A DNA stretch of 60,000 nt. It comes from Symsagittifera roscoffensis. Lineage: Eukaryota; Xenacoelomorpha; Acoela; Convolutidae. The DNA is taken from positions 26,996,833 through 27,056,832 of the forward strand of contig NC_087062.1 of NCBI RefSeq assembly GCF_963678635.1, written 5' to 3'. The stretch's first letter is position 1, and every line of letters begins with the position of its first letter. Below, one piece after another: positions 33,078-43,878 of the stretch. A model generated the notes under the pieces. The model was not told the origin of the DNA. It did no database searches and saw only the letters and a list, made by a program, of their open reading frames with translations. The position numbers were made by a program, and so were the translations under genes.

Positions 33078-34261
33078 CGTTGTAAAAAAACACCCCCATG
33101 TTTACGCTCGCTGATTGTTTGCCCTACAATGTCCATTAGTTCTTCAATATTGGGCATTTGATATTTATTTTTATGCACTTGCTTGTTCAATTCTCTGGAT
33201 TCCAGTGCAAATTTTACCGAACCATCCTTTTTCACTGTGATGACAATAGGTGAAACAAAATATTTATCTGAACATTCTTCCAATTTTTGAATATGACCCT
33301 GTTCCAAAAGTTTGTCAATCTCCTTATCGATTTTTTCCTGTAATGTTATGGGTACTCGCCTACCCTTTTGTTGAATTGGAGTTAGATTCTTGAAGAGTTC
33401 AGCCTGCACTTTATAATTTCGGATACGCCCTACCCTGCAAAAAAGATGTTGAAATTGCTTACTGAAATGTGTCTGCCAATCATCCAAGTCATTGTCCGTC
33501 GCCACAGTTCCTTCCTTTGAATGTATGCTGTTCACCCCTTCTGTCGATGGTGCCTGTACTAACATCAGTCCGAGTGCTGGCATTAAATCCCTGCCAATAA
33601 TAGACGGTCTGCACCCTCCGATGACGTTGATATCCGCCGAGCAAGTCCATCCATTGGAATGAAGCGTGACTTGCATTTTCCCCAGAAATTTTAACGGATA
33701 GTTGCCGTAGTCGCGGAAGTGATCGTCTTTTGGGTCCAGTGGTTTCAATTGTACGTTAGCTGTTCCCAGGGTACGTTTTAGTTCCCCAATAGTGAAGATG
33801 GATATTGGCGAACCACTATCAATCCAGACCTGAGTTGCTTTGCAATTGATTCTTAAGGCTAGTTTGGCCCCCGCGACTCTCAATTCTGTTTCCTCCATCC
33901 GCCGGATTGACATAATTACATACTCCGTTGAACTATCCGAATCCCATCCATGTGCCGGTGCCTTTGAATCAGTCACCCATCCGACGGAACTTCCGTAATT
34001 AGATGCACTCTCCTCCGGATAATCTCGTGCAATCCCGCCATCAGTGTCGTCCTCATTTATCATGCCTACGCGACCCCTATTCGCCGATCGACGTCCTCTA
34101 CAAGTTCGCTCGTAATGTCCAGTTTTCTTGCAAAAGTTGCAGGTTGCATTTCTTGCTGGACACATTGGAATATGATCTGGGGTAAAACCACTCTGGTCAC
34201 AATTGTAGCACTTGCGATCGGCTGCTCCTCCGGCCCCTTGTGCCTCCTCTGCCAAATCCAC
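33041..34261 (-). CDS. pol: Nucleocapsid, protease and RT N-terminal part of Gypsy A
   Basis: About 406 codons overlapping the gag frame. It begins with two zinc knuckles (CYNC ... MCP and CNFCKKTGHYERTC), then an aspartic protease with WIDSGSPISIFT, whose DSG is the catalytic motif. A linker leads to the RT fingers (IDKLLEQGHIQKLEE and FVSPIVITVKKDG). The frame does not start with ATG; it is entered by frameshift from gag. It ends at a run of seven T (minus strand; plus 33084-33090), where a one-base slip leads into the next frame. Confidence 0.8.
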   Translation of the reverse strand: MDLAEEAQGAGGAADRKCYNCDQSGFTPDHIPMCPARNATCNFCKKTGHYERTCRGRRSANRGRVGMINEDDTDGGIARDYPEESASNYGSSVGWVTDSKAPAHGWDSDSSTEYVIMSIRRMEETELRVAGAKLALRINCKATQVWIDSGSPISIFTIGELKRTLGTANVQLKPLDPKDDHFRDYGNYPLKFLGKMQVTLHSNGWTCSADINVIGGCRPSIIGRDLMPALGLMLVQAPSTEGVNSIHSKEGTVATDNDLDDWQTHFSKQFQHLFCRVGRIRNYKVQAELFKNLTPIQQKGRRVPITLQEKIDKEIDKLLEQGHIQKLEECSDKYFVSPIVITVKKDGSVKFALESRELNKQVHKNKYQMPNIEELMDIVGQTISERKHGGVFLQRWISRTHTVNFR

Positions 34262-35027
34262 GTCCGCCTCTTTGAAATGGTCGGCGATAACCGCCTCTGA
34301 TTGCGCTTATAGGCTCCGCTTTAAATTGTAGTGAGCCCGCTGGTGCTGCTGTAAGTCCCCCACCGGATACTTTATATGACTTAGCGTATTTGTCACCCCG
34401 CTCATATGACAAAGCAATCCGGTAGACCTCATCTGGTGTCTTAGTTGAACGACATAGTTCCGTTTGAGCCTCCTTATTGGACATATTCACTATGAATACG
34501 TCACGTAACACCCGTCGTTCCAATGCTCCCAAGGAGCATCTAGCGGCCAGTCCACTCAATACGGAGTGAAATTCCTCCAACGTTTCCCCGTCACGTTGTT
34601 TCCGAGATAGTAGCTGATACGTCTCGAACGTTTCGTTTCTTTCCTTCCTGAAGGCATTCTCAAATTCATCCAAAACCCGTGGATATCGGGTAGTCGCCAG
34701 ATCCAAATGGGGTTTTCGGTTATGTAGTTCGTCCTGTCCACGTTCCCCCAAACACAAGTAGAGATTAGAAATTAGTGTCTGCTGAGCTTCTAACCGGTTT
34801 TTTCCATTCACCTCCTCTGGCAGATCTGTAATTCGCGTCGCGGTTAACGTCCGATCAAAATAGAATGTCTTCGGATTGAATGAGTGTTTTGCTATTACAC
34901 CCCAGGTAAATCGTGTAATCCAATGCTCCCACAGCATTGGTGCTTCCGTAGATTTGCTCGGCCAAAATGCCGTAATCCCCAATGGATTTTTCCCTGATCC
35001 CGCGCTTTGTCCTGATTGCTGCGCCAT
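34197..35027 (-). CDS. gag: Gag of Gypsy A (276 codons)
   Basis: Starts at ATG 35027-35025 (MAQQSGQ); a further upstream start would need TTG, so I chose the ATG. The middle carries the Gag capsid-like segment (LPEEVNGKNRLEAQQ, YLCLGERGQDEL, then FRKERNETFETYQLLSRKQ ... FHSVLSGLAARC), as in the retrotransposon Gag family. It ends in an Arg/Gly-rich box (RGGRGFGRGG). The two CCHC zinc knuckles expected at the Gag end lie in the overlapping next frame, implying a frameshift at ~34.2 kb, either programmed or a mutation. Gag forms the virus-like particle that packages element RNA. Confidence 0.85.
   Translation of the reverse strand: MAQQSGQSAGSGKNPLGITAFWPSKSTEAPMLWEHWITRFTWGVIAKHSFNPKTFYFDRTLTATRITDLPEEVNGKNRLEAQQTLISNLYLCLGERGQDELHNRKPHLDLATTRYPRVLDEFENAFRKERNETFETYQLLSRKQRDGETLEEFHSVLSGLAARCSLGALERRVLRDVFIVNMSNKEAQTELCRSTKTPDEVYRIALSYERGDKYAKSYKVSGGGLTAAPAGSLQFKAEPISAIRGGYRRPFQRGGRGFGRGGTRGRRSSRSQVLQL
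35018..35026 (-). other. Primer-binding site of Gypsy A
   Basis: Minus strand TGGCGCAGC starts immediately after the LTR. Nine bases are complementary to a tRNA 3' end GCTGCGCCA, as in metazoan tRNA-Ser. It overlaps codons 1-3 of gag. Element C has the same site (TGGCGCAGCC). Confidence 0.75.
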
Positions 35028-35240
35028 GTGCAAAATTGTAAGTTCAATATCGTAAATTCACTGAATTTAGACTGACTTGTTTTAGTCTTAACGGTTAGCA
35101 ACAATAACTTAAAACACACACAGACTTAACTAAGATTGGCAGGTATTAATTAATTGGTAGCCGCACCAAACACATGGCTAAACCAATGGAGCCAACAACG
35201 TAGTTTATATAGTTATACTAGGAATAATATATATATGACA
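35027..35240 (-). repeat. 5' LTR of Gypsy A
   Basis: Plus strand begins TGTGCAAAATTG and ends ATATATATGACA. The minus-strand last base (35027) is the A of the gag ATG. AT-rich TATATAT motifs near the minus-strand start could serve a promoter, but that is not demonstrable here. Confidence 0.95.
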
Positions 35241-35244
35241 AACC

Positions 35245-36473
35245 GAAAAAAGAAAGGTACCAAGTGAGAACGTTCAACACTTTAACACTTCATAAATTTA
35301 TGTTTTTCGTATCACAATACTCAGTTTCAGAGTGAAAAAGCTGCCTATCTTTTTGACAAACGATTCAAACAATTGCTTATTTTGAAATTGGTCAAATGAA
35401 AGGAAAAATGCATTCAATAACACTAAAACTTTGGGAAAAAACAGGACATCTAACCTTGTTTCAAAGAATCGCCGTAGATACAAAATGCGAAGTCATCAGA
35501 GAACTGCACTTTTGAGTTTGTAATTTTTCATTAAAATAGGGACAGACGCTTAATTTAAGATGAGCAATATAAGGGTCCAAATTGATCAAACAGTTAAAAC
35601 CTGTGCGAAACGAGATTCAAACGAAAATGGAAACGCAATGTTCCGGCATTTTCCTAAGCCAGACGATTTTTAAACACACTTTCAGTGGTTAAAATTCTTA
35701 ACAAAAATTCGGAATGTCTTCAATTGTAATATTTCATTCTGATTGAAGAAAAGGTTAAGTTTATTTTTTGGTTTAATGCTGGAAAAAAAACTATTTTGAA
35801 CAAATGTTATTGAAAAGCATAAGCAGTTACATAATGGGAAAGTATATTGTGGTTCCTTGAGGTACAACTTAACAAATCTGCGTTATACTTTGAACCGAAA
35901 GCTTTACATACGTTTTTGCTTGATGGTATATTATCATAATATAATGTTGTAAGTTTACTCTTTGAAAGCAATTTTTTGCACGTGAAGTTTTTTTTAAACA
36001 TGCAATAATCGATAAGAAAATGATTAGTTTGTTACAAAATTAGCTTTAGCTAATTGTTTGGTAGATTTTTAAACAGGTTGTTTTTGCTGTAAATCGTGTT
36101 ATGGCGTTTCGGTTTTGAACAAATCTCGAATGAACTTTGTCGAATAAGACGCTTTTTCTCTTACACTCGATAATAATATTTTGGTCTTGGTCGACTTCAG
36201 AAGACATCTAAATGTTCAGTTTTATATGGTTCTTGAAACACAAAACGGATAAAAGCCTCTGTCAATTAATGGGACGTTAGATAACCTTAGTTAATTAGAG
36301 ATCCTTATTCAATAGATCTCCTTATATAATAAAAATCAACTCTCGTAATCAATATTGTGTCCGAGCCTTTTTTTGATTTTTTTTTGAAATTAACCAGGAT
36401 TGTATCTCTGAGCTGGATGAAATTTTCTCGCCGCTTAAGCATAAGGAATAATAATAAAAAAAGATACATAGCC
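35245..36473. other. Non-coding stretch
   Basis: AT-rich DNA with only short motif-free frames. Nothing to annotate. Confidence 0.5.
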
Positions 36474-37965
36474 TAAACAAGACTGCTCGTAGCGGGGCGA
36501 AGCCCTGAATGTTCCGACTGACTTTTAAGGTTTATGGAGCAGTAATAACATTAAAAAGTTAAATGTAAAAAAAATGAAATTTAATTTTTCTAAAATTTGA
36601 AGTTTTTTATGGAAATCATCCCCCCACACGCCATATAAAGTACAAAAGGATAGATTTTGTTCCTTGTAACAAATCAATGATGGTAAATAAGCTTCTTTCA
36701 ACCAATTTGAAACGATTTCTAAGACGAATTAACTCTCCACTTACGCGTTAATAGCGCGAAATATATCGCGCGTTAATTATCCCAAATTGGCCAAAATGCC
36801 AATCATTAAACCCCTATAACTCTACGAAAAATTATCACAGGTGAAATATCTTTTCAAATTTGAGCTCAAGACAACAATACCTTTCGAATGATATTAAAAA
36901 AATCTCGTCAAAAATGGCTAGTTAAAAAGTCGAAATTTGTCTGAAGAAAAAAAACCCACCCCGAGCACAAATATTCCGTTACTTTCGTATCGAAAGTCGG
37001 AACAATTGTATTATTTTATTTCAACTCGTAATTTTCAAAAACTTTTGTGTTGGTGTAATGCACACAGCTTTTGTTTTTGCACGCGATCAAAGAAAAGCAA
37101 AACCAAAAAGAAACCGCAAAGGGTGGAACTGAAGAAAAGTTGAGCGGGACTGGAGCAATTTTCCTGACTATTGTAGTTTGTGTTCTCTACAAACTTATTG
37201 TTTTGTATTACATTACTGTTTCAATATGACAAAAGATTGTTCTCAAAAAAATTTCTAAATGCTTACGTCTGAAAATTGACGTAAGCTTATTGTGATATCA
37301 TTTCCTCAAAAACTAGGACTTGAATCAAAAGTCCTCAAATTTTTCTAATCTTTGTATCACGCTTCTGCACTTTTTGTTTCAGGCCAAAGCTTCTATGTCC
37401 AGTCTTTCGAGACACAGTGTTAGACTTTAACAACACGAATAAATTTTAGACTTTTTGTTCTGTCTTTCGTAACAAAACTAACGGAACATTAGTGCTCGCG
37501 TTATTTTTCTTTTTCGTAAGACAAACTTCGACTTTTCACTAAACCTTTTTTGACGGAACTTTTCATTTGATTCAAAAGGTATTGTTGTCCTGAGCTTAAA
37601 TTTGAAAAAATGTTTCACCTGTGATCACTTTTTTTCAGTTGTGGGAGTTTAGAGTTTTGGACCAACTAACGCGCGATATATTTCGCGCTATTATATTTTG
37701 CGCTTAGAGGAGATTTAATCCGTTTCAGAAATTGTTCCAAATCGGTCGAAGGAAGCTTATTTGCCATAATTGATTCATTACTCGGAGCGAAGTCACTTTG
37801 TATTTTATATGGCTTGTGGTTGATGATTTTCACAAAAATTGCATATTTTTTTTCCTTTTATTTCATTACATTTAATTTTTTCCTGTTAGTACTGTTCCAT
37901 AGACCTTAAAAGTCCGTTGTAACATTCAGGGTTTTGACTTGATACGAGCAGTTTTGTTGCTATTA
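36474..37965. mobile_element. Large foldback (inverted-repeat) element
   Basis: The left arm ~36,474-36,990 is an imperfect inverted copy of ~37,455-37,965. Matching words on the two arms include AACAAGACTGCTCGTA / TACGAGCAGTTTTGTT, CCCTGAATGTT / AACATTCAGGG, AGCGCGAAATATATCGCGCG / CGCGCGATATATTTCGCGCT and GACAACAATACCTTT / AAAGGTATTGTTGTC. The ~460-bp centre has no gene. This could be a foldback transposon or a non-autonomous DNA element with long terminal inverted repeats. The end word ACAAGACTGCTC recurs near 38,116 (inverted), with a close variant near 45,540. Confidence 0.8.
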
Positions 37966-39857
37966 ATTTCAAGATTATCGCGACTTTTTTCAGGCTGTCA
38001 CGATCTAAATTTGGTTTAAATTTAACTTTGTTCGGATTAAGAACTGACGTTAGGGAAATTGACATCGGCGCGACTTAGAAAATCTAAAAATATGTCGTAG
38101 ATCTCGAACCGGGTATGAGCAGTCTTGTTTTTCTGAAGAATATAAAACCTGAAGAATAAAACTCAACCCAAGAAAAATACTGCTGCTTTTCAATTTTAAG
38201 ATTTATAAAAGTCTTCCGATGGTTTTTTCAAAAGATGAAACAATAGATCAGGTTTTTGCAGTTTTGCATGAAAATCATCGAAGAAACTTTCATTCACCAC
38301 AAATTTAAAAAAAATTTAAAATTAGGGAAGAAAATGTGTTCCACGTGTTGTTCAAAAAATGTTCCTAGCAAAATTAAGATTTAAAGATATTTAGTGATGG
38401 GATTGTTATGATGTGTTGACAATGTTGTTGTTGACGATGCATTATAGGGGTTGGAAACATTCGAGTTTAACCGACTTGAGATGTTTAATACTTGCTAAAT
38501 TTTCCTAGTTTTCTGGTGTAGCGTTAGCAGCGATTTGTATAGGTACAGAAATTGATTTTAAAACTAATTGAGTCAAGGTAATTTGAGTAACCCGATGCCT
38601 GACGCCAAAACTAATCACTTAACACTTGTTTTGGTTAGTGGGGAAAACTTTTAAAAGCTCTGCATTTAAAATATCGCTTTAGAACGTTATTAACACACTA
38701 TCTTGATTCAGTGCAAGGGCGGATCTAGGATTTTCTGGAGGGGGGGAGCGGATAATCAAAACATGTTCGAAAACTTTGTTGACCTTTTTTTTTAGGTCGA
38801 CCACTAAATTGATTTTCCGAGACCTGCCAAAGAAATAGAAAGACCATGATTTGGCCAAGTTTTGTGCGCCGCAGGCTAGATTTTGAAATGATTTTCCGAG
38901 ACCTCCCAAAGAATTAGAAAGACCATGATTCGGCCAAATTTTGTGCGCCGCAGGCTAGTTTTTAGAAAAAAGAGGCCAAAAAGGGTTTCTAGGAACTTTT
39001 TGGAAACTTCTGACCAAACACTCGCGTTTTATCGGCGCGCGCTACCCCCCTCAAAATTAATATGAATTGGCGCCAAAGGGGCCCTTCAGCCAAAAATGGA
39101 TATCTCAAAATAGTTCAAAGGTCTGCAGGGTGTCGAATCTTGATTCAGTGAACTTTTCATGTTGAACGTAATACTTTTGTTAATAGATTTGTTTTTTAAA
39201 CTTATCAACTTTTAACGTCACACAAGTCGCCATAATAACCCTACAAATCACAATGAAACCTAAATTTGACATGTGGGGGGGTCCTTACGGTACATAAATC
39301 AGTGCAAGTTACACAAGTGGAATGAAAAATAGCCCAATATTAAAATTTTCAACAATAAATTAATTTTTCAAAAAATTTTCCACATCGAAAATTACCTCAA
39401 ACACCTAAATGAGTGGTAGAAACATATTGAGTTTTGGCTGGATACACGGCCTGAGAATGAGAATCTGTTTTCATAATAAGACCCATTTTGACATTTCTAG
39501 ACTGCCGCAATCAAAATTGGGTAACTTCAGACCGTCGCAATTTAAATTTGGTAGTTTAAGCTTTTTCAAACCGAGCTCAATCGCTGTGATCCAACAAAAT
39601 ATATCCCCCACGCACGCGATCAAAGAATCTCAAAATCAAAATTATTCCCTACCGGTGCGAGCAAAAAAATATGAGCGGACCGGGGCAACTTTTGCGAATG
39701 TTATACTTTTTGATTTGCTAGAAACATTGTTCTGAAAACACATTTTTCAGTTTGTTTGTTACCATGTTTTCTGAAACTTGACGCTTACTTACTGCAGTCT
39801 CACTTCCTCAAAAACTAGAACAAAGATAATTCCTCAGTTTTTTGTGATAACCTTTCC
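37966..39857. other. Non-coding, repeat-rich stretch
   Basis: Apart from the 79-bp direct repeat I see no gene. The segment at ~39.61-39.83 kb (CACGCGATCAAAGAA, then CTTCCTCAAAAACTAG) resembles ~37.08-37.31 kb (CACGCGATCAAAGAA, then TTTCCTCAAAAACTAG). A second copy of part of the foldback interior thus lies here in direct orientation. Confidence 0.5.
38812..38957. repeat. Direct repeat, 79-bp unit, two copies
   Basis: ATTTTCCGAGACCT begins at 38812 and again at 38891. Both copies carry AGAAAGACCATGATT and TTTTGTGCGCCGCAGGCTAG. Just upstream, CAAGGGCGGATCTAGGA near 38714 and a G-rich run resemble the end of a common invertebrate DNA transposon, so the repeat may be subterminal. Confidence 0.8.
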
Positions 39858-40920
39858 TCAAAATATCGCTTCTGGACTTTTGTTTAAGATACGTTCCCTC
39901 TTGTCACTATCCTTATGTTTTGCGATTGTTCCCATCAATGATTTCAGAGAGACTGCTTCTTGGTTCGATGTTGGTTTTTTCAATTTGTTTTTTTTTGGTG
40001 TTGTTTTTTTTTCATTGGGGTGTCCGGTTCTCCCAGGTAGAAAACTATCCTTTTGTACTTTCTTCTGCTTGGGCATTGTTTTCCAGTTTCTGTTTTTGGA
40101 CTGTTTTGTTTTTCTTGAATCCACTTCTTGCATCTCTTTAGGGTCACTCATCCTTATGTGTTCGTTTTTTGTCTCATGTGCCTCTCATGTCTTTCGGGAT
40201 TTCAAGTGTGATGGGTGTTTTGTCCAATTGGAGTGAAGTTGTAATTGATGTTTCCATTTTGTTCCGGTCTTGCTCGTCCAATTTAATTTCTTTCGCTCAA
40301 GCAGTTTCTCATATTCGTTGGATAGCACCTCTCTCACTCTGATACATTCGCTGATAGGGAAGCTTGTGTTGTCCCCCTCTGGTGTAGATAATGAACTGGG
40401 TTATTTGTATCCATTGCTTGTGGTTCGTTGTCTATTTTATCGAATGGCTTTTTTTCTGCCTGAGTTTTTGGAACCGTTGGTTCCTCGCGTGGTTTGTCCA
40501 TTGGTAACATCGTTTTTTCAAGATTTTTTCTTCTGTACGAGTTGTCTGTATAATGGTGAGGCAGAGAAAACTCTTGCTATTGTTTGGTGTTCCATTCTTC
40601 GTTTTTTTAATCTTGGAATATTGAGAATGCGAGTGCAGCTGATTTTGTTTCGCATTTCAGACGGAGTCAGTTGGCTGTCAATCAATTTCAGTGATTCGCG
40701 ACTAACCATAATTGGATGCCGGTAGCATGGGACTCATTGGGTTTTTGATAATTATTCATTTAATCCCTCTTTTGATCGTGCCAGATGTTTGTTATCGTAG
40801 TTAAAGGGTAGTAACCTATCGATCCATCTGGATAACCTGCATTAGACACACTTTGTTTTTTCTGATGCACTCAAGGCACTTAATAGTGCTAGATTGTCCT
40901 TAACGATTTTAATGCTTTGC
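39858..40920 (-). pseudogene. RNase H end and linker of Gypsy C
   Basis: Around 40.75-40.90 kb the minus strand reads LSRWIDRLLPFNYDNKH ... SKEGLNE, aligning with LTRWIDRIIPFDF ... GLADYLSRHP of element A. Further left, Lys-rich frames (40518-40709 and 39858-40151) fit the linker between RNase H and integrase or a pol tail. No integrase motif follows. Confidence 0.55.
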
Positions 40921-41265
40921 CGTAGAGATAATATTTGAAATGTCCGACTGACCAAAAAATCCACAATAACTCTAACTCCTTAAGAGAGTACTTCTCCTCA
41001 AGAGAGTTCAAAAATCTTGACGTCAATGAAACTAGCACCCAACCCTCAGATGAATTTTGTTCTGAGGCCGCCCCTAGGCATGTTTCCGATGCGTCTCACG
41101 CTAAATGTGTCAAAAATTGACCAAAAATCAATTTCATGTGAATACTGCCCGGTCCTTGCTCGGTCCCTGGTGTTTTGACCGCATGCACTACATATGGCTA
41201 GTAGCACTTCTATGTTGGGCTACGATACTCATTTTTGTTGATCTGTTTTGAATCCAGTGCCAGCT

Positions 41266-41900
41266 TTATCGATTGATCCTTTTTACCGTAATGACTATTG
41301 GGCTAATAAATTGCATTTCGCTGCTTTTCTCCATCTTTTTACATGATTTTGCGCTACCAATTTCTTTTATTTCTTGTTCGACTCTTTCTTGAAGATGAAT
41401 AGGAACTCTCCTTCCTTTTTGTTGTTTTGAATTGAAACTTTCTACAATTTCCGTTGTTACCACGATGGTTTTTTGGTCATCCGACTTGTGTATATAACCC
41501 ATTGTATTGTTCTTTGACCCGATTTTGGATCCAATTTGTTCTTTTATTTGATGTTTAGTACCATCTGGTGGCTTGCATTCTCTTGGTGGAGTTTTATACC
41601 TATATTCGGCAGAAAATCGACCTGTTAGCGCGCTGGGACTCCTATATAAGAGATATCGCAGAGTTGAATGTCCAACCGCCTAATTCGATTGGCAAAATAA
41701 GTCTACCTTATGGTTCTATGTACACCCGGTTACAACAAGCGACATTATAGGATGCGTCCTCTTTTAGAATTCGCTTCCAACTGACTTTTTTCACCGATCG
41801 GAGCAGTGTTTCTGCCATCTGTCTGTTGAGGAATGACATTACGCTTCCTGAATCTGCTAAAGCGGTAATTTAAACTCCTATGGTTTTTTAGTTTTTTAGG
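41266..41900 (-). pseudogene. Protease and RT N-part of Gypsy C
   Basis: Around 41.84 kb the minus strand encodes ITALADSGSVMSF, with the DSG of an aspartic protease. The frame at 41266-41502 reads KGRRVPIHLQERVEQEI ... FISPIVITVKR, matching KGRRVPITLQEKIDKEI ... FVSPIVITVKK of element A. The RT core beyond this is absent. Confidence 0.7.
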
Positions 41901-42944
41901 TCCTCCTCTTAAAATATTGCAGGATTATTTTCCTCGCACCCTTCAGTTGTTGCCAATCAAGAATATAGGTCGTCTATCACTTCCCAGCAATTGGCTGATG
42001 TTTACTTTGCAAAGGCCACTGGGTCAACGTTATCTTCTTGTTGCTCCTGTTGTTCTTCCTTGTGCGACAAACGCTCTAAAAATGTTTCCGTCGGCTGTAT
42101 TTGTAGCAAAATTTGTATTTGGCCGGGCATTTTTGTACGATTTCCTGGCGCAAATTGGTTTCCGCCTTTATAACGTTGCTTGTTGTTCTGTCTGGAGCTG
42201 AAATTTCCCGGTAAATTTTGTTGTCCTTGCTGACTTTGGTTTCGTTGGAAATTCGGGGCGTTTCCTTTCCCGTGCCTTTCCTTTGAGGCTGTTTGTTCTT
42301 CCGTTGGTTTATCAAACTCACTGGTTCTTAAATTATGTTCTTGCTTACAGATGTTTGGGAATGTCCTTGACTATCGATTTTTTTGTTCGGTTGTCTTCAA
42401 TACCATTTTCTTGTCTAATTGCGTATTCATACTCATTTTTAGGAGTGCTCGTCTCCGCCAGTAGTTCTTCCGATATTTTTTCTTTCAACATGTGGGCTGT
42501 AAACATATCCCAAATCAATTCGTCTTCTCTATCTCCGCTTTAGAGAACAGCTCTACCAATTCCGCATGGAATTGCTCTATTAGTTCAACCTTTTTCTGAA
42601 TGCGCCAAATGAAATTATAGCGTTCGAAGGCTATTAGTTTTTCAGAAACGATTACGTCCTCGAGTTCTGTCCACAGGTCTATTGTTGAAACGGTTTGGAT
42701 ATCAATGGTGTGAGTTTTGGCTTTTGAGTCGGCGTCGTCCCATGGTACGATGCCGCATAGTACTCCGCTTGCATCGACTTTTAGTTCTCGTTTTCCAAAC
42801 GTATTTTTTTTTCTTGGTTTCGATATTCGCGGTCACGTTTTTGTAGTCCAACCCATTTGGTTCTTTCTTCTGGTGATTGGGTCGTGTATTTATGCAAAAA
42901 AAGTGGAACATTCAGCTCTGATCCGAACCTGATGGCTGCGCCAT
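41900..42944 (-). pseudogene. Gag remnant of Gypsy C
   Basis: The ATG straddles the LTR/primer-binding-site junction and gives MAQPSGSDQS before an early TGA; compare MAQQSGQ in element A. A later fragment (42076-42321) carries KCPAKYKFCYKYSRRKHF, which looks like a decayed zinc knuckle at the Gag end. Confidence 0.6.
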
Positions 42945-43300
42945 GTTGTAAGGCACTTCTATCATGTGTTTACTGTACTAGGAATCCGTAGTCGTACGGT
43001 TTCTCGGTCTGAGCTATCCTGACTTCCGATCTCATAATAAGTCGTGGCATACACGTCACTGGTATGACCTGAAGGTCACCGTTTATTGTGTATAGCCTTA
43101 AAGGTCGATCATAATTAATACTGCACTGCACATAAATAACTTAGTATGGTATTAACAAATAGTATATAACGGATAACAATCACGATCGAAATATCGAAGT
43201 TTGATTTAATTTTTAATGTATCCGCGACGTTATATTGTGAGGTGTAATATTTAGAACATTTCTATTGAGCTTTACTGCTCTTCGATACAAGCCCTGAAAA

Positions 43301-43878
43301 CATTGAAAATAATTGGGAATGTGAAAGTGCAAGCGGTTTTTAAAAGTTGATCATATTACCTTTAAGTTTTTATCGAGCTTTTGAACGCATATTTTTGGAC
43401 GCACTCTTAGTTAAATTGTAGATGGTAAAAGTTTGTTAATAGATAGGATATTATAACAATTAGTTATAGTCACCTCGAACGATCTTTTTTTGGTATTTGT
43501 TTGCTTCTTATGCAAATTCAGCATGTTTTGTAGACTGCTTTTGTGGAAAACCAAGAATACTTGTAAAATTCTTGTAAAAATTGAAGTTTCATGGTTTGAT
43601 GCTACAATTTTTCTCATCTGCGTGTTTTGATATGCGAATGCGACAACGCCCATGTTTAATGACGTTATGTCGCATATATGTCAATCACCTTAGAAGGTAT
43701 AATTGAACTAAATGGCTACCTTTTCATAAACCAATCCGTTTAGCATATCCAGATTACACGCCAGCTCAGTTTCACCAATAACAAACAAACAGTTCTCTAT
43801 AAACAAAGAGTTTCTGATAGACTTAATTGGTAAACTTTAAATTTAGTTGTATTCTAAATTCCAAGTTTGTTCTTCAAA
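43301..43878. promoter_or_regulatory. 5' flank of the transporter gene
   Basis: AT-rich stretch between the Gypsy C remnant and the transporter ATG. It should contain its promoter and 5' UTR (or an upstream exon), but no specific motif is recognisable. Confidence 0.25.

Larger units (their letters stand above)
29115..35240 (-). mobile_element. Gypsy element A, complete and recent
   Basis: A 6,126-bp minus-strand LTR retrotransposon with 214-bp LTRs differing at only 5 positions by direct comparison. It is flanked by AACC at 29111-29114 and 35241-35244 (4-bp target duplication). The primer-binding site (minus strand TGGCGCAGC, ending at 35026) matches the 3' end of metazoan tRNA-Ser, as known for the mag lineage. 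A GAGGGAA polypurine tract abuts the 3' LTR. The order gag, zinc knuckles, protease, RT, RNase H, integrase is Ty3/Gypsy. Pol is split by several shifts and one in-frame stop. Confidence 0.93.
39858..43300 (-). mobile_element. Gypsy element C, decayed and incomplete
   Basis: Minus-strand Gypsy remnant. A 5' LTR begins (plus strand) at 42944 with TGTTGTAAGGC; its outer end could not be set and no 3' LTR was found. The primer-binding site TGGCGCAGCCATCAGG lies directly inside, equal to that of element A over the first 9 bases. Gag, protease, RT N-part and RNase H C-part can be read. RT catalytic core and integrase are missing, so the element has large internal and terminal deletions. Confidence 0.7.

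Noticed and set aside
39778-40725. Two ~150-codon plus-strand hydrophobic frames
   Set aside because: They lie antisense to Lys-rich Gypsy C remnants; Phe/Leu-rich content is what a reversed Lys/Glu-rich frame gives.
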